Part shown: positions 1 to 16,010 of the stretch, piece after piece
Layout: each line of letters starts with the position of its first letter
Position numbering within the stretch: position 1 is the first letter of the stretch
Source: Eucalyptus grandis
Lineage: Eukaryota > Streptophyta > Magnoliopsida > Myrtales > Myrtaceae
Length of the DNA: 64,000 bases
Direction of reading: 5' to 3'
Assembly: GCF_016545825.1 (NCBI RefSeq)
Contig: NC_052620.1
Coordinates: forward strand, 42,833,705-42,897,704
The notes under the pieces: generated by a model
Database searches by the model: none
What the model was told of the DNA's origin: nothing
The model's input: only the letters and a program-made list of their open reading frames with translations
Made by a program: the position numbers and the translations under genes

Positions 1-2100
1 GGCTTCTTTTTTTGCCCATTATTTTTTATTTATTAATCTTTTAAGTTTTGTTTGTTAGTTATTATAGTTTAGCTTTCATTGGTTGTATTTGGCATTGGTT
101 TTATGTCACTACAATCCATGGTCAGGAAAAACCACCTTCTTCGACATCTTAAATTCCATTCAATTAAAATTTCAATTCCTCCACGTTATTCATTGCGGTA
201 ATTTATAAATTCACTACCAAATACTAACTTCTCTTGTTTTTATTGTGAATTAATACAAAACTTGAAAATTCTATGTAATATTAAAAGCCAACTTTTCAGC
301 ATCTTGTAGTCGAGATAGCAATTTTATCCAAATAACATATATACACATAAAAAGTTTAAAGTGGGTTAAAGAGGTTGATATAAATTTTCATAGGTTAGAT
401 TAAATATGGAAGTATTTAAATAAATAGACTGGGCACAAGTCGGAACGGGAATGGGTCACTAATTTGTACTATATATAAATGGGTCAAACGGATTAAACGG
501 GTTAATTTGAGTCAGACTATTCTTAACCCAACCCAAATTTGATCTGCCCACCTATTCGACGGCCCTATATGTCGGTAGTCAAATTGATGAGAACTTGTTA
601 GACCAATGACAAAAGCAGAAATTACAAAGTTTTAAAGACTAGTCAATGCAACGCAATCCGTAGATAAGGGGATCCAGTTCTAATCGACAAAGATTGTCAA
701 TGGCAAGGCAAAGTGTTGAAAGCTATTAGTTGACAAGCCTAGTTGACTACAACTAATATGATTGTCTAGGAAGTTGGAATGAGTTAATTGTGGAGTCGTG
801 AACCTAACTATTTCGGCTGTGGTTGCTAGAAGTGGAGCCTATTATTGTGGGTACAATTAGTGATGATAATTGCGAAGGAGCGGAAGGGATGAATCCTTCA
901 TAATGGTGCTAGGAATCTCAGACGCAACTGTCATAAAGATAATAATTGAAGAAGTGGAGGCGGCAGCTGTTAGGCAGTAAAGCCAGTGATTTCCGAGATT
1001 GTAAATAAGTAGTGCTAGATCATGGAAACCATACATTGCTTGTGTAGTTTAGTAAATGTTGTTAAATGTTAGTAATAGGTAGAAATACCCAAATTGTTGT
1101 ATGTACAAAGGACCGTCAAATAATCAAAAGGTCTTTACTCATCAATCCATATTCAAAAGGTATTTCAGCGATGCTTCTCAGTAAAAAAAATTGCAACATT
1201 ATCGCACGGATAAAAATATACAAAAAGATATATGGTGGTGGCTATAATAATCCACCCAGAATTGAAGGAAATAAAAAGAGAATGATAAGGAGCATAAGGA
1301 CTTGTTTAATAACCATGTTATTCCTAATAACAATTTATACTTAGAAATAGTTCTTTCTACTTTTGTTTCCTTGACGAGTTTGTGAGCATTTGAAGACGTT
1401 TGGTAATTACATAAAATATTATTTCTAAAATAAAAAATAATATAAGTGCGTTTGTGCGATTCTTAAATTTTTCTGTGTTGTAAAATTTCTTTTAATTTTT
1501 TAATAATTTTATGAGTTTTTTTTTCTCCTTTTCTCCCTTCTCTTCTTCTTTCTTTCTTTCTCAAGGGGCGTCACCTCGCTTAGCCACGTGAGGCTCCAAT
1601 GAGGTCGCTGACCATCGCCATGTCAAGTGACTGGCTAGAGAAGGAAGAAGAAGAAGAAGAAAAAAGCAGAAATAAAAAGAAAATAACTTGGGCTTAATTC
1701 TAGAATTATTCATTACTGACAAAAAGAACTTCTTTCCCGCATTTGATTAAATTAAATTTATTTTCTGGGAACTATGTTCTCGAGTGCAATAATTAGCCGA
1801 CATTGCAAATAAATTCATATTCTTTTTGTTTTGAAAAAAAAAATAAAAATAGTCCAGAATTAACCAATTATCAAATAGGTCCTAAGTTTGCTCAATAAGT
1901 TTTAAGTCAGGAGGAAAATGAGTATTTTCAGTTCAACAAAACAAAAAAGAAAAGACATCATTTTATTGAAAAAATAATACCCCGAAAGAGCTCCTCTTTT
2001 TCCCGGAAAGAACTTAGAAAGGAAAAGGAAAAGAGAGAAAAGAGAGAGAGAGAAAGAGGAGCTGCGTGTGCGTGTGCGGGCTTCGGGTTGTGGTGGGCGG
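1..2100. other. Intergenic, AT-rich, no gene seen
   Basis: No exon with convincing family similarity is visible here. The stretch holds AT-rich sequence, a patch at about 430-560 with repeated GGGT-CAA-type words common in plant repeats, and the repeat element described at 1390-1790. The short open frame at 1066-1344 has low-complexity, AT-driven composition and is not supported as a gene. The end of this stretch acts as the upstream region of the ARF gene. Confidence 0.6.
1390..1790 (+). repeat. GC-cored interspersed element, copy 1 (degenerate)
   Basis: AT-rich shoulders surround a short GC-rich core with the words CACCTCGC, GAGGCTCC and GAGGTCGC near 1565-1625. The left shoulder carries the words GTTTGGTAA and TTTCTTTTAATTTTTTAATAA, which recur in the copies at 8476-9364 (opposite orientation) and 14836-15520. 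The ends are unclear. This is the shortest and most decayed of three copies. It looks non-autonomous, with no coding capacity. Confidence 0.5.
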
Positions 2101-2243
2101 AATCGATCCATCATCGCGAATTCGGATTTCGCTGCTGCTGCTGCTGCTGCTGTTCTTCTTGAGAATCATCGACTCGTTGCTGGTCTCCGATCGCCGACCT
2201 GATCGACCTTGACCGGAGGAGGAGGAGGAGGCAAAAGACAAAC
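2036..2243 (+). promoter_or_regulatory. ARF 5' leader with simple repeats
   Basis: This purine-rich GAGA tract, followed by a (CTG)n run near 2131-2151 and a (GAG)n run near 2216-2230, lies directly before the ARF start codon. Such tracts are typical of plant 5' untranslated leaders. No TATA box was assigned with confidence. Confidence 0.4.
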
Positions 2244-5766
<3,523 letters not shown>

Positions 5767-6111
5767 TGGTCAAGGTTGAAATTCTTACCCACTTCCTGTG
5801 ATTACCATTTATTCGAAGTCCTTATGTTGCTCCTAGATGATAGTTTAGAGCTTTCTGCTGGTTTATCTCAGGTCTGCAAAATGATAATCTGACATTCCAG
5901 TAGTTACGCATTGGAAGTTGCTCAAGAGTTTCCTCTGAATTTTTTCGGTCATTAAAAGGTGAATGAAATCGTTGCCTCATGTACTATTGGAATTCAGTAG
6001 TCCCGTGTACTTTTCATATGCAACGCCACTTTCAGGTTGCTGAATTGTATACCCTTGACCGATCAGGGATTTGGACATACCGAAGATGCTTTTTACTGTG
6101 TATATTTTGTA

Positions 6112-6160
<49 letters not shown>

Positions 6161-7485
6161 CTCCTCTCTAACCAAAAATGCTTGTGATGTGTCCGAGACA
6201 TTGGAGAGTCTGAAATAGCCTGCAATATATTACCTTCCTATGCTGGGAACTGCAGGTGGTCATGCTTGACCAAGTTGCAGTTCTCACAAGGGTTGGGAGT
6301 GGCAATGTGTTGGATGGCACCTCTTTTGTATGAATGAAATAGCTTATCTATGAGCATGTAGGTAAGTACCTGCTCATGGCTTCTTCTTGATCTTTTAGGT
6401 TGATCCCATCAAGATAAATACTTATTGACAGTCTCATACGCATAGCCAGATTTCTCAAATGTTTTCCTTTCCTTCTTTTTTGTCTTTTAGTTTGAATGAG
6501 GTATTGTTGAGTGGGTAATTGGTTCATGGCATCACGAGTTCCTCGCCGTCAGAGTAAGATGACCAAGAAATTAGAAAGGGTAATTCGTTCCCATAAAAAA
6601 TCATTTACAGACATTACGATGACTTCTACACCGTGCTAGAATGTTAGAATGGAAGGTCAAGCTGAGAGAAAACAAGGTCTTGGTAGTTTTAAGAGTCTCA
6701 TACCAAGAGATATTTTTTTATGCATGGTCATCAAAGGATATATCGATTGGTTAATTTATATGTAATTATAATAGAAGTTTGGCTCTCACAGCTCACTTAG
6801 AGCTTCCGAAGGGTAAGATGGGTAGAGCAGGCTTTCTTGAGCTCAATTCTCAACAAAAGCAGACTTTAGACAGTGATATTTCGAGGAGCTCAACCATGAG
6901 ACCCTGAGCCATTGCCATCAACACCTACTTCAAATTGCAAGCCAAAAACTATTGTGCAACCCAACAGACCGTAATTGACCTACATAGTACATACTGTGAA
7001 ATATCATTTTTTGTCTGTTTACAACTAATCCATATCAGGTGATAATCAGCTACTCGCATTGCAAGCTAACATAGTATCTTCCGCCAAAATTCTCTAAAGT
7101 CCATCGTATAGACAAAAAGCTCCTTGATTAGATAACAAGATACAAAATGCTGAAAATAAATTTTAATAGTCCCGCATAACAAAATGTCAGATAAGCATAG
7201 AGCGTATCTTTATGTACCAACATTACCATTTTAGTAATCCATAAATTTAAAAAGACAACAAATTTGACTAATGTGAGCTAAAACATGGGGATCCTCCCTC
7301 GAATTAAATCACCAGCAGTGTCATCTACGATATCTTAGAACGCACTATGTGGTTTCCCTCACCGCTGCAGCATGGAAGAAACGATGCCATCCATAATCAA
7401 AGCCCACTCTCACCAAGCCGTGACATTGGACAAGCCTCAGCACTTACTGTGCAGAAAGAAGAAATGAACCGGTTCAACCAGAAAA
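5767..7485. other. ARF 3' region and convergent intergenic space
   Basis: This holds the probable ARF 3' untranslated region, a long (TC)n microsatellite at about 6116-6157, and AT-rich DNA leading to the 3' end of the convergent PP4R2 gene. No further exon is recognised. Confidence 0.55.
6116..6157 (+). repeat. (TC)n microsatellite
   Basis: About 40 bp of nearly uninterrupted CT dinucleotides lie in the probable 3' flank of the ARF gene. The short open frames crossing it, encoding Leu-Ser or Arg-Glu repeats, are artefacts of the repeat. Confidence 0.95.
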
Positions 7486-10400
7486 TCAACTAGGAGTAAT
7501 GGGCGGGGGAGAACTTGTTTCTGATGGGCCAACTATTTCTCCGAAGGTGTCCATATCAGCAGATATACCCTCTTCAACATCAGCCTCCTCCATCGCAGCC
7601 ACTGTTACATCTCTGTCCCCCATGACAACATCAATTCCTTCTTGCTCTAAGCTAGATTGCATCTTAACCTCTTCACCGGCCTTCTCTGGGTTCTCAGATT
7701 CCTGTATCATCATTTGCTGGTTGGAACAGCTTGTCAACATAGACGTGACCAGCAGATTCTGCGAGCAAGAGCAGTAAGCACAGGTCAGTAATACCTAATA
7801 GATGATGAGATACAGACTAGAGATGTGAATGGACGAATAATACTCATTCCTTGACTTAGCAATACGAAAATGAAAACCAACTTGAGACTTGATAATATAA
7901 AGAACAAGCGACACCAGCAAAAGGTAAAGCTCTAAGGGAAGTGGACATTCTGTCCATGTCTCTTATCCATAACCAATCAATCACCCAGGTGCTTTAAAGT
8001 CTAAAAGGCAGAGAATAATGTATTTTTTTGTAAAAAAGCTCTATTGTTTTTCAAACAATGTCATAGTCAATTAAAACATCTCAAAGATATCGATGTCTGT
8101 CGCACCACCATGGTGGAGGTGGCAATTTATTACTCTTATCTTGCAGATTAGCCAAATTGTTTGAGATACAATAGGCTCTGCCACACCTCTTTAGGTGACT
8201 CATGCATTAAATTTTTAACAGAGAAGGGTTGAAGTAGAACCAGTATAAAAAAACAGGCCGTTGAGAAAGCAAAGGCCAGAAAGTAGAACAGCCGGAACTT
8301 TAAGGAAGATGAATATACGAAATATCAAAATCAACCTCTAAAGCATCAAAGTATCAAATTATGAAGCAATTTGCTTTGCACCTAATGTCCTCTATACCAA
8401 AGCCATAATTTTAGCATCACAATAATTCCATTCCAGGGCCAATCAAACAAGATATGGAGCACGGCCTTGACAGATTAAGGGCACATTTGGCAACTTGCCA
8501 AATAGTGTTTGATTATGTTCTTTTGTTCTCAGTAATAAATTTGGAATGGTAAATTTTTTGTTCCCATGAACAAATTTGTTCTAGGGAATAGGTTTGGAAC
8601 AAAATCAAAGAGTTAAAAAAGTTGCTTCTATAATTCGGGAATAATTTCAGAATCAAGCTAATCCAAATTTCATTTTCTCCTCTCTTCTTCCTATTCTTCT
8701 TCCTTCTCTTTTCTTCTTCCACTGCCGCCACTGTCAACCACTGCTGGCGACTAGTTGGGCGAGGTCTAGCGAGCTAGCCAAAGGCTCACTAGGCTAGGGC
8801 GAGATTGCCGGTGGCTAGGCAGGCCTCGCTCGGGCCTCCCCAACCATCGGTGAGCCTTGCCCGGGCGAGGATCGGCCGAGCCATGGCTAGGCAAGGTTGA
8901 GCCTCGCCCAAATCCAACGAGGCCGAGTTTGCCCAGCTATCCACGGGACTCAACCTTGCCAAGCCACCACAAGGTCGGTGTTGCTGGCCAAGGCGAGGCC
9001 AAGCCCCGCCGGCGACTAGGCGAGCTCGGCCAATGAGGCGCGACCTCACCGGGGGCTGGCAAGGTAAACAGCCCTCGTTTGGCCGATCGCCGATCATCCC
9101 AAGGCTAGCAACCTACCAAAGCTTGAAGAAGATGAGAAAGAAAATAAAAAAGTTATAAAATCACTAAAAATTAAAAGAAAATGGTTTGAACTAGAAATTT
9201 TGAAAACAAAGTATTGAACGCAATTCAATTCCAAGAATAGAATTTTGGACAATTACCAAACGCCTTAAAATACTTAAAAATTGTTCCCGAAAATAGAATA
9301 AAAAAGAATTATTTATAATTAGAAATTATTCCTGGGAATAGAATTATTGCCAAACACACCCTAACTACACTTATTCCTGATAAGCAGTGAGGAATTCATT
9401 ATTGGAACCAATCAAACTTTCATGGTTGAAAATCAGATGAAGTATACGCTAACCAAAAATTTCATATCAGAGGTAGCGTCATCCCCAGAGGAAGAGCATT
9501 TGGGTTTGCACAACAGTTGGGCAAAATGAGATGTTCTCATGGATAAGTATATACAAAGTAGCCTCCAGCTTTTTAGCATGATTAACAACAAACCTTTTCA
9601 AGTGCTAAAGCAAGCTTTGAGAGTTTTGGATATATGCTCAGTGCAGATAGAAGTATCTGTAAAAAGGTGGGAATGAAAAAAAAAATTAGATGGATTTGAA
9701 ATTAATCCCTGCAAGGCTATTTAGAGCACAAGAAACAGAAAAACCGTGCAAAATAAATGACAAACACAACCATTCACCAACTAACCCTCTGCCTTAAGCA
9801 AGAACCACAAAAGTTCCAAAAAAATCCAGCATGTACACCAAAGAATCAGAAGAATTACATATATAATTTGATTGCTAAAAATACAAACAAATAAGTAAAA
9901 ACAAAAATAGGCGATACCTCGCATAGCCTTTGAAGGGTGAATGGTGGACCCTCATCGAAGCTGAGAAGAGCTGGAAAGTAAAACACATAATAGCATCAGA
10001 TGAGTAAGTACACCCTAAATTGTAACCATACAAAAATCCAATCGAAGTCACAGACTTGCTTCAAGCACTAAAGGCAGAGCAAAAGAACAACGAAGGCTTG
10101 TTACCTAGCAAAAGTGTTATGATAAGCACCCAATGAGCTCTAGTTTCTTGACCTAAGAGACACATTGTTACAGAATAAAGTGTTTGATCTCAGATGCATG
10201 ACATACTCGAAGATGACATCACGACAATCTCTGATTAGAGAAATGATATCTAAAGATGATAGAGAAGCACTAAACTGAAAAAAATTTACCATTTAAGATT
10301 TTCAAGATATACAGAGTCGTATCAGTCTATTAAAGGATGTCCTACAACTCTCAAAACTAAATTTCTTACAGGCCAACGAGCTAAATTAACCACCTAACCC

Positions 10401-11760
10401 AAAAAAATAACAACAAATAATAATATTTCCCTTTAAAGAACAGCACTTCATCCTACCATTACAGAGTATTCTACCTACACAATCAGTTCAGAAGACCAGC
10501 AGGAAGAAAATATATTGTCAAATTATAAGAAAACAAAGGCAATTCCGAGCTAAAAAAGAAATTTCAGTACAACCTCAAGGGCAAGTGCAATAACTCGGGA
10601 TAACCACTGGACTACCTTCGAGCTTTGAGAAAGAAAGTCCTAAGTATATTCTGCCTATATCAAAAGAACCATCAACTAATGCAAGCAAGAGTAGCTGAGA
10701 ATTCACAACAACAGCAGATGAAGAGCTGAAGGCGCATTTCAGTATTTGCCAAGTAAGTTATCAATGTTAATAATTTACCTTCATCCAACCTTGTTACCAA
10801 CTCTTGGTGGGTCTCTCCCAAAGAAGCGCTTTGCTCTTCAGTGGTCATTTTTGCTTCGGGATAATCTGACAGGACCTTTGTAGTACATCAAAATAATAAT
10901 CATAAACTGACACTAGAAGCCTAAAAAATTCATACCTAGGACGATAAATGCCGCAATCTTAGACACTTACATACCTCCCCATACCTGCTTCAATTTAACA
11001 GATAGAATAGTCTTCACTTGATCCCATTCAATCCTGAGAGATTAATGAAAAGTTCCAACAAAGTCAAGGCAACATTCATTCTTCAAAAGCTAAACATTTA
11101 CAAGTTTAATTAAATTTTGACATGTCGAAGGATGAAAGGACACGCAAACTTAACTATAAGGTTCACCAATCATAGTGAGTCTCATGATTGACTTCTTAAA
11201 TGAATTATTCTGATTTTTTTTTTTTTTTAAGCAGAGAATGCTACCATTGTTGAAGAAATTAAGAAGCTTTATCTGTTATCTCCTATCCTTTTGGTTAAGG
11301 ACAAAAACCAACCCCCAGTGATGACAAAATTAGAAGGACATCAAAGAGGGAGCAAAACAAGAAACAAGAAGCGTCTATTCTGGATCATGAATGGAGGTGA
11401 TGCGAAATATGCAAAACCAGAAGAATAACTACATTGATATAGTGAATGAGACAACCTTTTCTATCGTAATCCAAACACTAAGACAGGAATTTCATCCACA
11501 AGCAAATATGCCAAGATAAACATGCATCAGACAACCATAGTGACTCGATTAACAATTAAATAAAGTAGCATTGACAGCAGAGAGGTTAGAATGGTTACTG
11601 TGGTCAGTTATGCGAAAAGTAGGATCATGTGTGCAATGAGAAACAGGATCATTCAAAGGAAAATTGCGAGGGTACTTGGATACCAGAATGTCCCAGAGGA
11701 TGCAATTGTTTCTATAACTCTTCTAGCTTCTTCCTCGGGAAGATCAAGCCCGGGCACCAT
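7486..11760 (-). CDS. PP4R2: Protein phosphatase 4 regulatory subunit 2 (PP4R2)
   Basis: PP4R2 scaffolds the protein phosphatase 4 catalytic subunit; in plants and animals PP4 acts in DNA-damage and chromatin-related dephosphorylation. Exons on the minus strand are 11684-11772, 10985-11033, 10779-10875, 9918-9970, 9594-9656 and 7486-7758, all GT-AG and in consistent phase. The conserved core reads EEEARRVIETIASSG, FWIEWDQVKTILS, VLSDYPEAKM, FDEGPPFTLQRLCE and SIYPKLSKLALALEK. The last exon encodes an acidic, low-complexity tail ending PPPITPS. The start is uncertain. The Met codon at 11760 gives about 203 residues. An upstream exon ending at 12653 splices in frame into exon 11684-11772 but has no in-frame ATG before a stop at about 12794-12796, so the true start may be hidden by a base error. 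A GC-cored repeat sits inside the intron before the last exon. The gene is divergent from TIO and convergent with ARF. Confidence 0.88.
8476..9364 (-). mobile_element. GC-cored non-autonomous element, copy 2, in a PP4R2 intron
   Basis: The element is about 890 bp. Its ends are imperfect inverted repeats: the left begins TAAGGGCACATTTGGCAA, and the right end read on the opposite strand is TTAGGGTGTGTTTGGCAA (13 of 18 match). AT-rich shoulders flank a roughly 370-bp GC-rich core (8730-9110) built of degenerate GGCGAGGCC/GGCCTCGCC words. Relative to the copies near 1390 and 14836 it is inverted. No clear target duplication was found. The open frame at 8789-9097 through the core is Ala/Arg/Pro-rich and looks fortuitous. 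The element is carried in the 9594-to-7758 intron and should be spliced out. Confidence 0.65.
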
Positions 11761-12652
11761 GCTTCTAAATGTCTACAGAGAAGACACATCAACAAACATC
11801 AGAGCCAAGCAAGCACCTTGGACACGAAATATCTAGCTTCATGCAAATCTCATAGGATATAATATATACTTGTAATAACATCGATGCAATTGATCACATA
11901 ACAAGCTGCTTAAAGTAGAGAGAATCCCAATGACGTCCATAAATTTTAAGAGCATACTGCATCTGTAAGATTTAGGACAAATAATCTAAATTCGATGGTG
12001 GTTAGCTAACAAAGAACATTGAAAATCTAGCAATGTTGTGGTAAGGCACTTGGCTATTATTTCTAAGTATTAATGCTTGATGGTCGGTAGGTGTTTGCGG
12101 GATCTAATGGGGATAACGCTATACAGGAACCTCCTTTGATCTCTGACTAAAAGACGAGGGAATCGGTGGATATAAATACTGACGTTTCCATCTCGACCGC
12201 TTCTGGCCGCCGAGACCAAAAAGCACACGACCATGCTTGTCGGTGCGTGACCCATTGTGCATCTATTAGCCTCATCACGAAGCAGCATTCGATTTCAGAT
12301 CGGTAAAATGGGGTGCACAAGCGAAAACCAACGTGAATGAGCAGACGGAAAGGGGGGAAAACACGAGCACTCTTCTCGGCATCGTTTTGCTTCTTGGTTT
12401 GTTGGATTTCCATTTTACGCATGGAAAATCTGAACGGGAAAAGGTAAGGAACTCTGACAGAAGATGAGAAATAGCCACGTCTAAAGCCTCAGGCCAGAGG
12501 AAAATCAGAGAACTCATAGTCGAGGGGGGGAAAGAAGAGTATCGGAAAACTGAAATTGAAGGTGGAAAAGAACGCATCACGAGAACAGTCTCGAACACAC
12601 GAAAACCAAAGCCAGAGGAGCAACGGGGCTCCGGCGAGAGAGGTGGCGCTAC

Positions 12653-12797
12653 CTCGTTGATATTCGGCGATGGAAGAAGAGCTTGCGCGGTGGCTGCCGG
12701 TGGAGGCGCGGTGGCCGGTCGGGGTGCGGTCGCCGATGGGAGAGGAGCGAGGGATGGCTGATTTTGCCCTTTAGGGCGAATTAATGCCGGCGGTCAT
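12653..12797 (-). other. Probable PP4R2 first exon (leader or N-terminus)
   Basis: The minus strand has a clean donor (GAG|GTAGCG) at 12653. It is preceded by an open frame rich in Pro and Ala (LAPLPSATAPRP, then QALLPSPNINE) that joins in frame to the exon at 11772-11684. No ATG lies in that frame. The ATG at 12797 is in another frame and stops after eight codons. Either this is a 5' untranslated exon with an upstream micro-ORF, or a base error separates the true ATG from the frame. Confidence 0.5.
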
Positions 12798-14835
12798 ATT
12801 CTGGAAAGTATGGATATTTCTGGAAAGTACGCATTAATTTCTACGAGCCTTTCCATTTTGAAAAGGAAATTGCAAATCGGAACTTGTCCACTGTCTTCTT
12901 AAGCGCAGCAGTTACCTCTTCTTCTTCTTTTTCTTTCCTGGTAAATTCGATTTATTTTCATGCGCGTCATCTACGAGCAGAACAATGAATTGCCTTGGCC
13001 AAACACCATCACTACCATAAAATTAAATAAATAAATAAATTATAAATGCATCTCTACTTTTTATTGCAATATCAATTTACGTCCTCAAGAAATCTTCAGA
13101 CTGGTAATTCAAATGCACAATGACCAATCCACCCTCAAATTCATCTAATTCTTAGATTTTTATTTGGATCTGAAATAGGTAATTCATTCATTCATAAGCA
13201 AGGATTACAAGTAGACGATAGGTTTGATTCAGAACATAAAATACTAAAAAAAGGTTGGGGAGGTTCATATAACCAATTTGTAGAAAGGATTTGAGATGAT
13301 GCGTTTTCGCTACCCAATCGGCGGCTTGGCTAGTTTCTCTTGGGTAATCATCTAATTCCTAGATGACTACCCATGTCTTCTCCCTTCTCAGCCATGCCCT
13401 TTGACGAATCTATTAATAGTGGAGCACCACTAATTCGAGTTGAGCTCAATGCCAATGAAACTCGACCGGTCGCAATTTAGTTGGGTTGTCAATGGTGGTG
13501 GGAGGCTGAATAGGTGGTGGTTGGTTTAATCGAATATTTTAGCAATTTTAAAATATTTATTTAAAACTATGATCGTCATAAAAGTCATTGGCTTTCTAGC
13601 AGTTTTATGATGGTCATAAAACGATAATCTTCTTCAATAATTATCAACTTATTTATAACCGTTTCTTCACGAATCTCTCTTCTTATTCTTTTACCTATAA
13701 ATTGTTTCCCTAAAAATAATTGAAAAATGATACCAATATATCATAACAATAATATTCTTGCTTCTCTTTAAGTATATTTCCTTTTCTCGCTAGGTTATAC
13801 ATGTGACGTTGTTTTTGTTTCCTTCTAATTTACTGTGAAGTATATAAAAAGGTCTATTGTATATTGGAATGATAACCGCTGTAGCTTTACACGTCTCGGA
13901 CAATTCATTTTTATTTATTTATTATTTTCAATATATTTCTAAAAATTAGTATTGTTTTCATGTCATCTAACATTTTTCCGATAGGTTTAAGGTTTTGAGC
14001 CAGTGGCTTTCATTGTGAGTGGATTTAAAATGACAAGAACCGGAAGGAAAATGGCAAATTTGTAAATAACGCTTGATTTTAAATGACATATGGAAATGGT
14101 AATGATAGGCTTTCGAAATTCAATATGCAAATGGAAATGAGAGGTTAAAATGTGAAAATGCATTTTCATGTTTTTTAAGAAATAACTTACTCTTCAGGTG
14201 AAAAATGGAAATTCATAAAAATCATTGGAAACACGTTGGAGTGGAAGACGTTTCAAATTTTGAAACGATTACGAAACTTAATTGGCCTTCTTTTATGTGC
14301 GATTATGGAATGGATTGTTCTCTAAATTCCAATTAACTAGCAAAAATATGTAATCCGAATTTGCTGGCGTCTAAATTCTCTAAATAGGCTTGTGTTCGCC
14401 CGCACGGCTGGCTACTTGTGTGGATGCAAGAAACAGAACAATTAATTAATTATGCGAGGAAGCGAATTGAGTGGAAAGTTAATGAAGATATGTTAATCAT
14501 GTCATTTTTCCATTTCCATTATTCATTTAAAGATTTATTATAGAAAAAAAAAAAGCTAGACAAATGACACTTATGACTTAAAAACGTTGAATTTATCAAT
14601 CAATAATAGTTGGTTACTTTCTCTATTTGATCAACTCTCCAGTGGGAAGGATATTTCACCTATAGTTTGCTTCGAGACAAAAAAAAAGAAGAAAAAACAC
14701 TTAATAATATTAAATATATTTAGAAAATAGAGATCTTTAGTTTGTTTCATTGGATCAAAAAAGATATGTATATGTGTCCATTTTCCTCTTTCCCGAGGGG
14801 AAGATAATGCGGAGAGATCCGACATTTACAAATAG

Positions 14836-15520
14836 TATGTGTTGGTAATGATTCTGTTATGGAAAACAAATTTTTTCAAATTTTTTTTTCCCGATAACAG
14901 TTTCTAAGCATTTAAACACATTTGATAACTATACAAAATTATATTCCCGAGAGAGAAATGCGTTTGGTACGATCCTATTTATTTTTATGACTTAAAATTT
15001 CTTTTAATTTATTAATAATTTTATTACATTTTTCTTTTTTTCTTTTTCTTCTCCTTCCTCGAGTCGATCGTCGGTTGGCAACCAACCAAACAAGGGCCAG
15101 CAAGGTTGGCCTCGGGAGGCTCGCCGACCCGACCACCGGCAAGGTCACCTTGAGCCTCGTCGTGACTAGGCGAGGTGACCTCACTCGCCATCGGCAAGGC
15201 TCGGCCGGCTAAGTGAGTCTCGGCCTTGCGGTGGCTGGGGGAGGCTTAGGAGCCTCCCAACCACCGCAAGATCGCTAGGCCTCATTTGGCTAGCCGCCGC
15301 CGAGGCCGACAATCGACTAGGGGAAAAATGAAGGAAGAGAAAGAAAAAAAAACTTGATTCTTGATTCTTATTTCTCAAGTTGTTCCCTTTTCTTTCTTAT
15401 TTTTAAATTCGCTCCCGAGAAAAAAAAAAAAACTTACCAAACACAGTTTTGTTCTATATTTACTCCTAGGAACAAAATAACAGAAACACTTGTTCCCAAT
15501 AGCGTTACCAAATACGGCTT
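14836..15520 (+). mobile_element. GC-cored non-autonomous element, copy 3
   Basis: The left end contains GTGTTGGTAATGATTCTGTTA. The right end, read on the opposite strand, contains GTATTTGGTAACGCTATTGG, giving an imperfect terminal inverted repeat. Inside lie the shared shoulder words GCGTTTGGTA and TTTCTTTTAATTTATTAATAA, then a GC-rich core (about 15060-15310) full of GGCGAGGT and GCCTCG words. It has the same architecture and orientation as the copy near 1390. It has no coding capacity. Confidence 0.6.
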
Positions 15521-15589
15521 AAATGCATTTAGCCTTTTTTTCCTAATTCTCTATGCTCCTTTTAATCATTGTTTCCAATTAGTTCTCTT

Positions 15590-16010
15590 CCTTTTCCCTG
15601 GTATTCCACTAGTGAACAAGTCATGTGGACCTATTACTTCAACACAGCTAGCACTACTCACAACCGGGGTATAGGGTTAGCTTGCGGTTGTGAGCAGTGC
15701 TATAAGGCGCACTAATCCTATAATGGGCCTTTCATCCACCCCTACTCACCCTAGGCGTAAATGGCTATTATACTAGCCTACCCGGTGATAGCTAGGGCTA
15801 CCTTCCCTACTGTGAGATCTCATAATTCCTTGTCTATCTTTATTTTCCCTACAACGAGAGAATACATAGGACAACGCGGGATCTCCCACCCCAAGTTGGA
15901 TCTCCCACCTGTTTCCTCCTTAGGCCATTTAGGGACTTGCCTCGGTCCAATCCACACCTACAATAGATTGACCAATAATGTTCGTAATGTTTATTTTGTG
16001 GATTTGTAAT
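15590..16010. other. Unassigned block of unusual composition
   Basis: This piece is richer in GC and in CTA/CCC words than the AT-rich DNA on either side. It contains GCACTAATCCTATAATGGGC and CACCCTAGGCGTAAATGGC. I do not recognise it. The open frame over part of it (15761-16009) shows no domain. It could be part of a retrotransposon LTR or organelle-derived DNA, but nothing here decides it. Confidence 0.3.

Noticed and set aside
5977..6225. Open frames with Leu-Ser and Arg-Glu repeats
   Set aside because: They are translations of the (TC)n microsatellite.
8789..9097. Open frame of 102 codons on the minus strand
   Set aside because: It lies wholly in the GC-rich core of the repeat in a PP4R2 intron, is Ala/Arg/Pro/Gly biased, and the sister copies do not keep the frame.
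12070..12598. Overlapping minus-strand open frames upstream of PP4R2 exon 2
   Set aside because: They lie in the intron between the leader exon and the exon ending at 11772; no domain and no splice-compatible phase.
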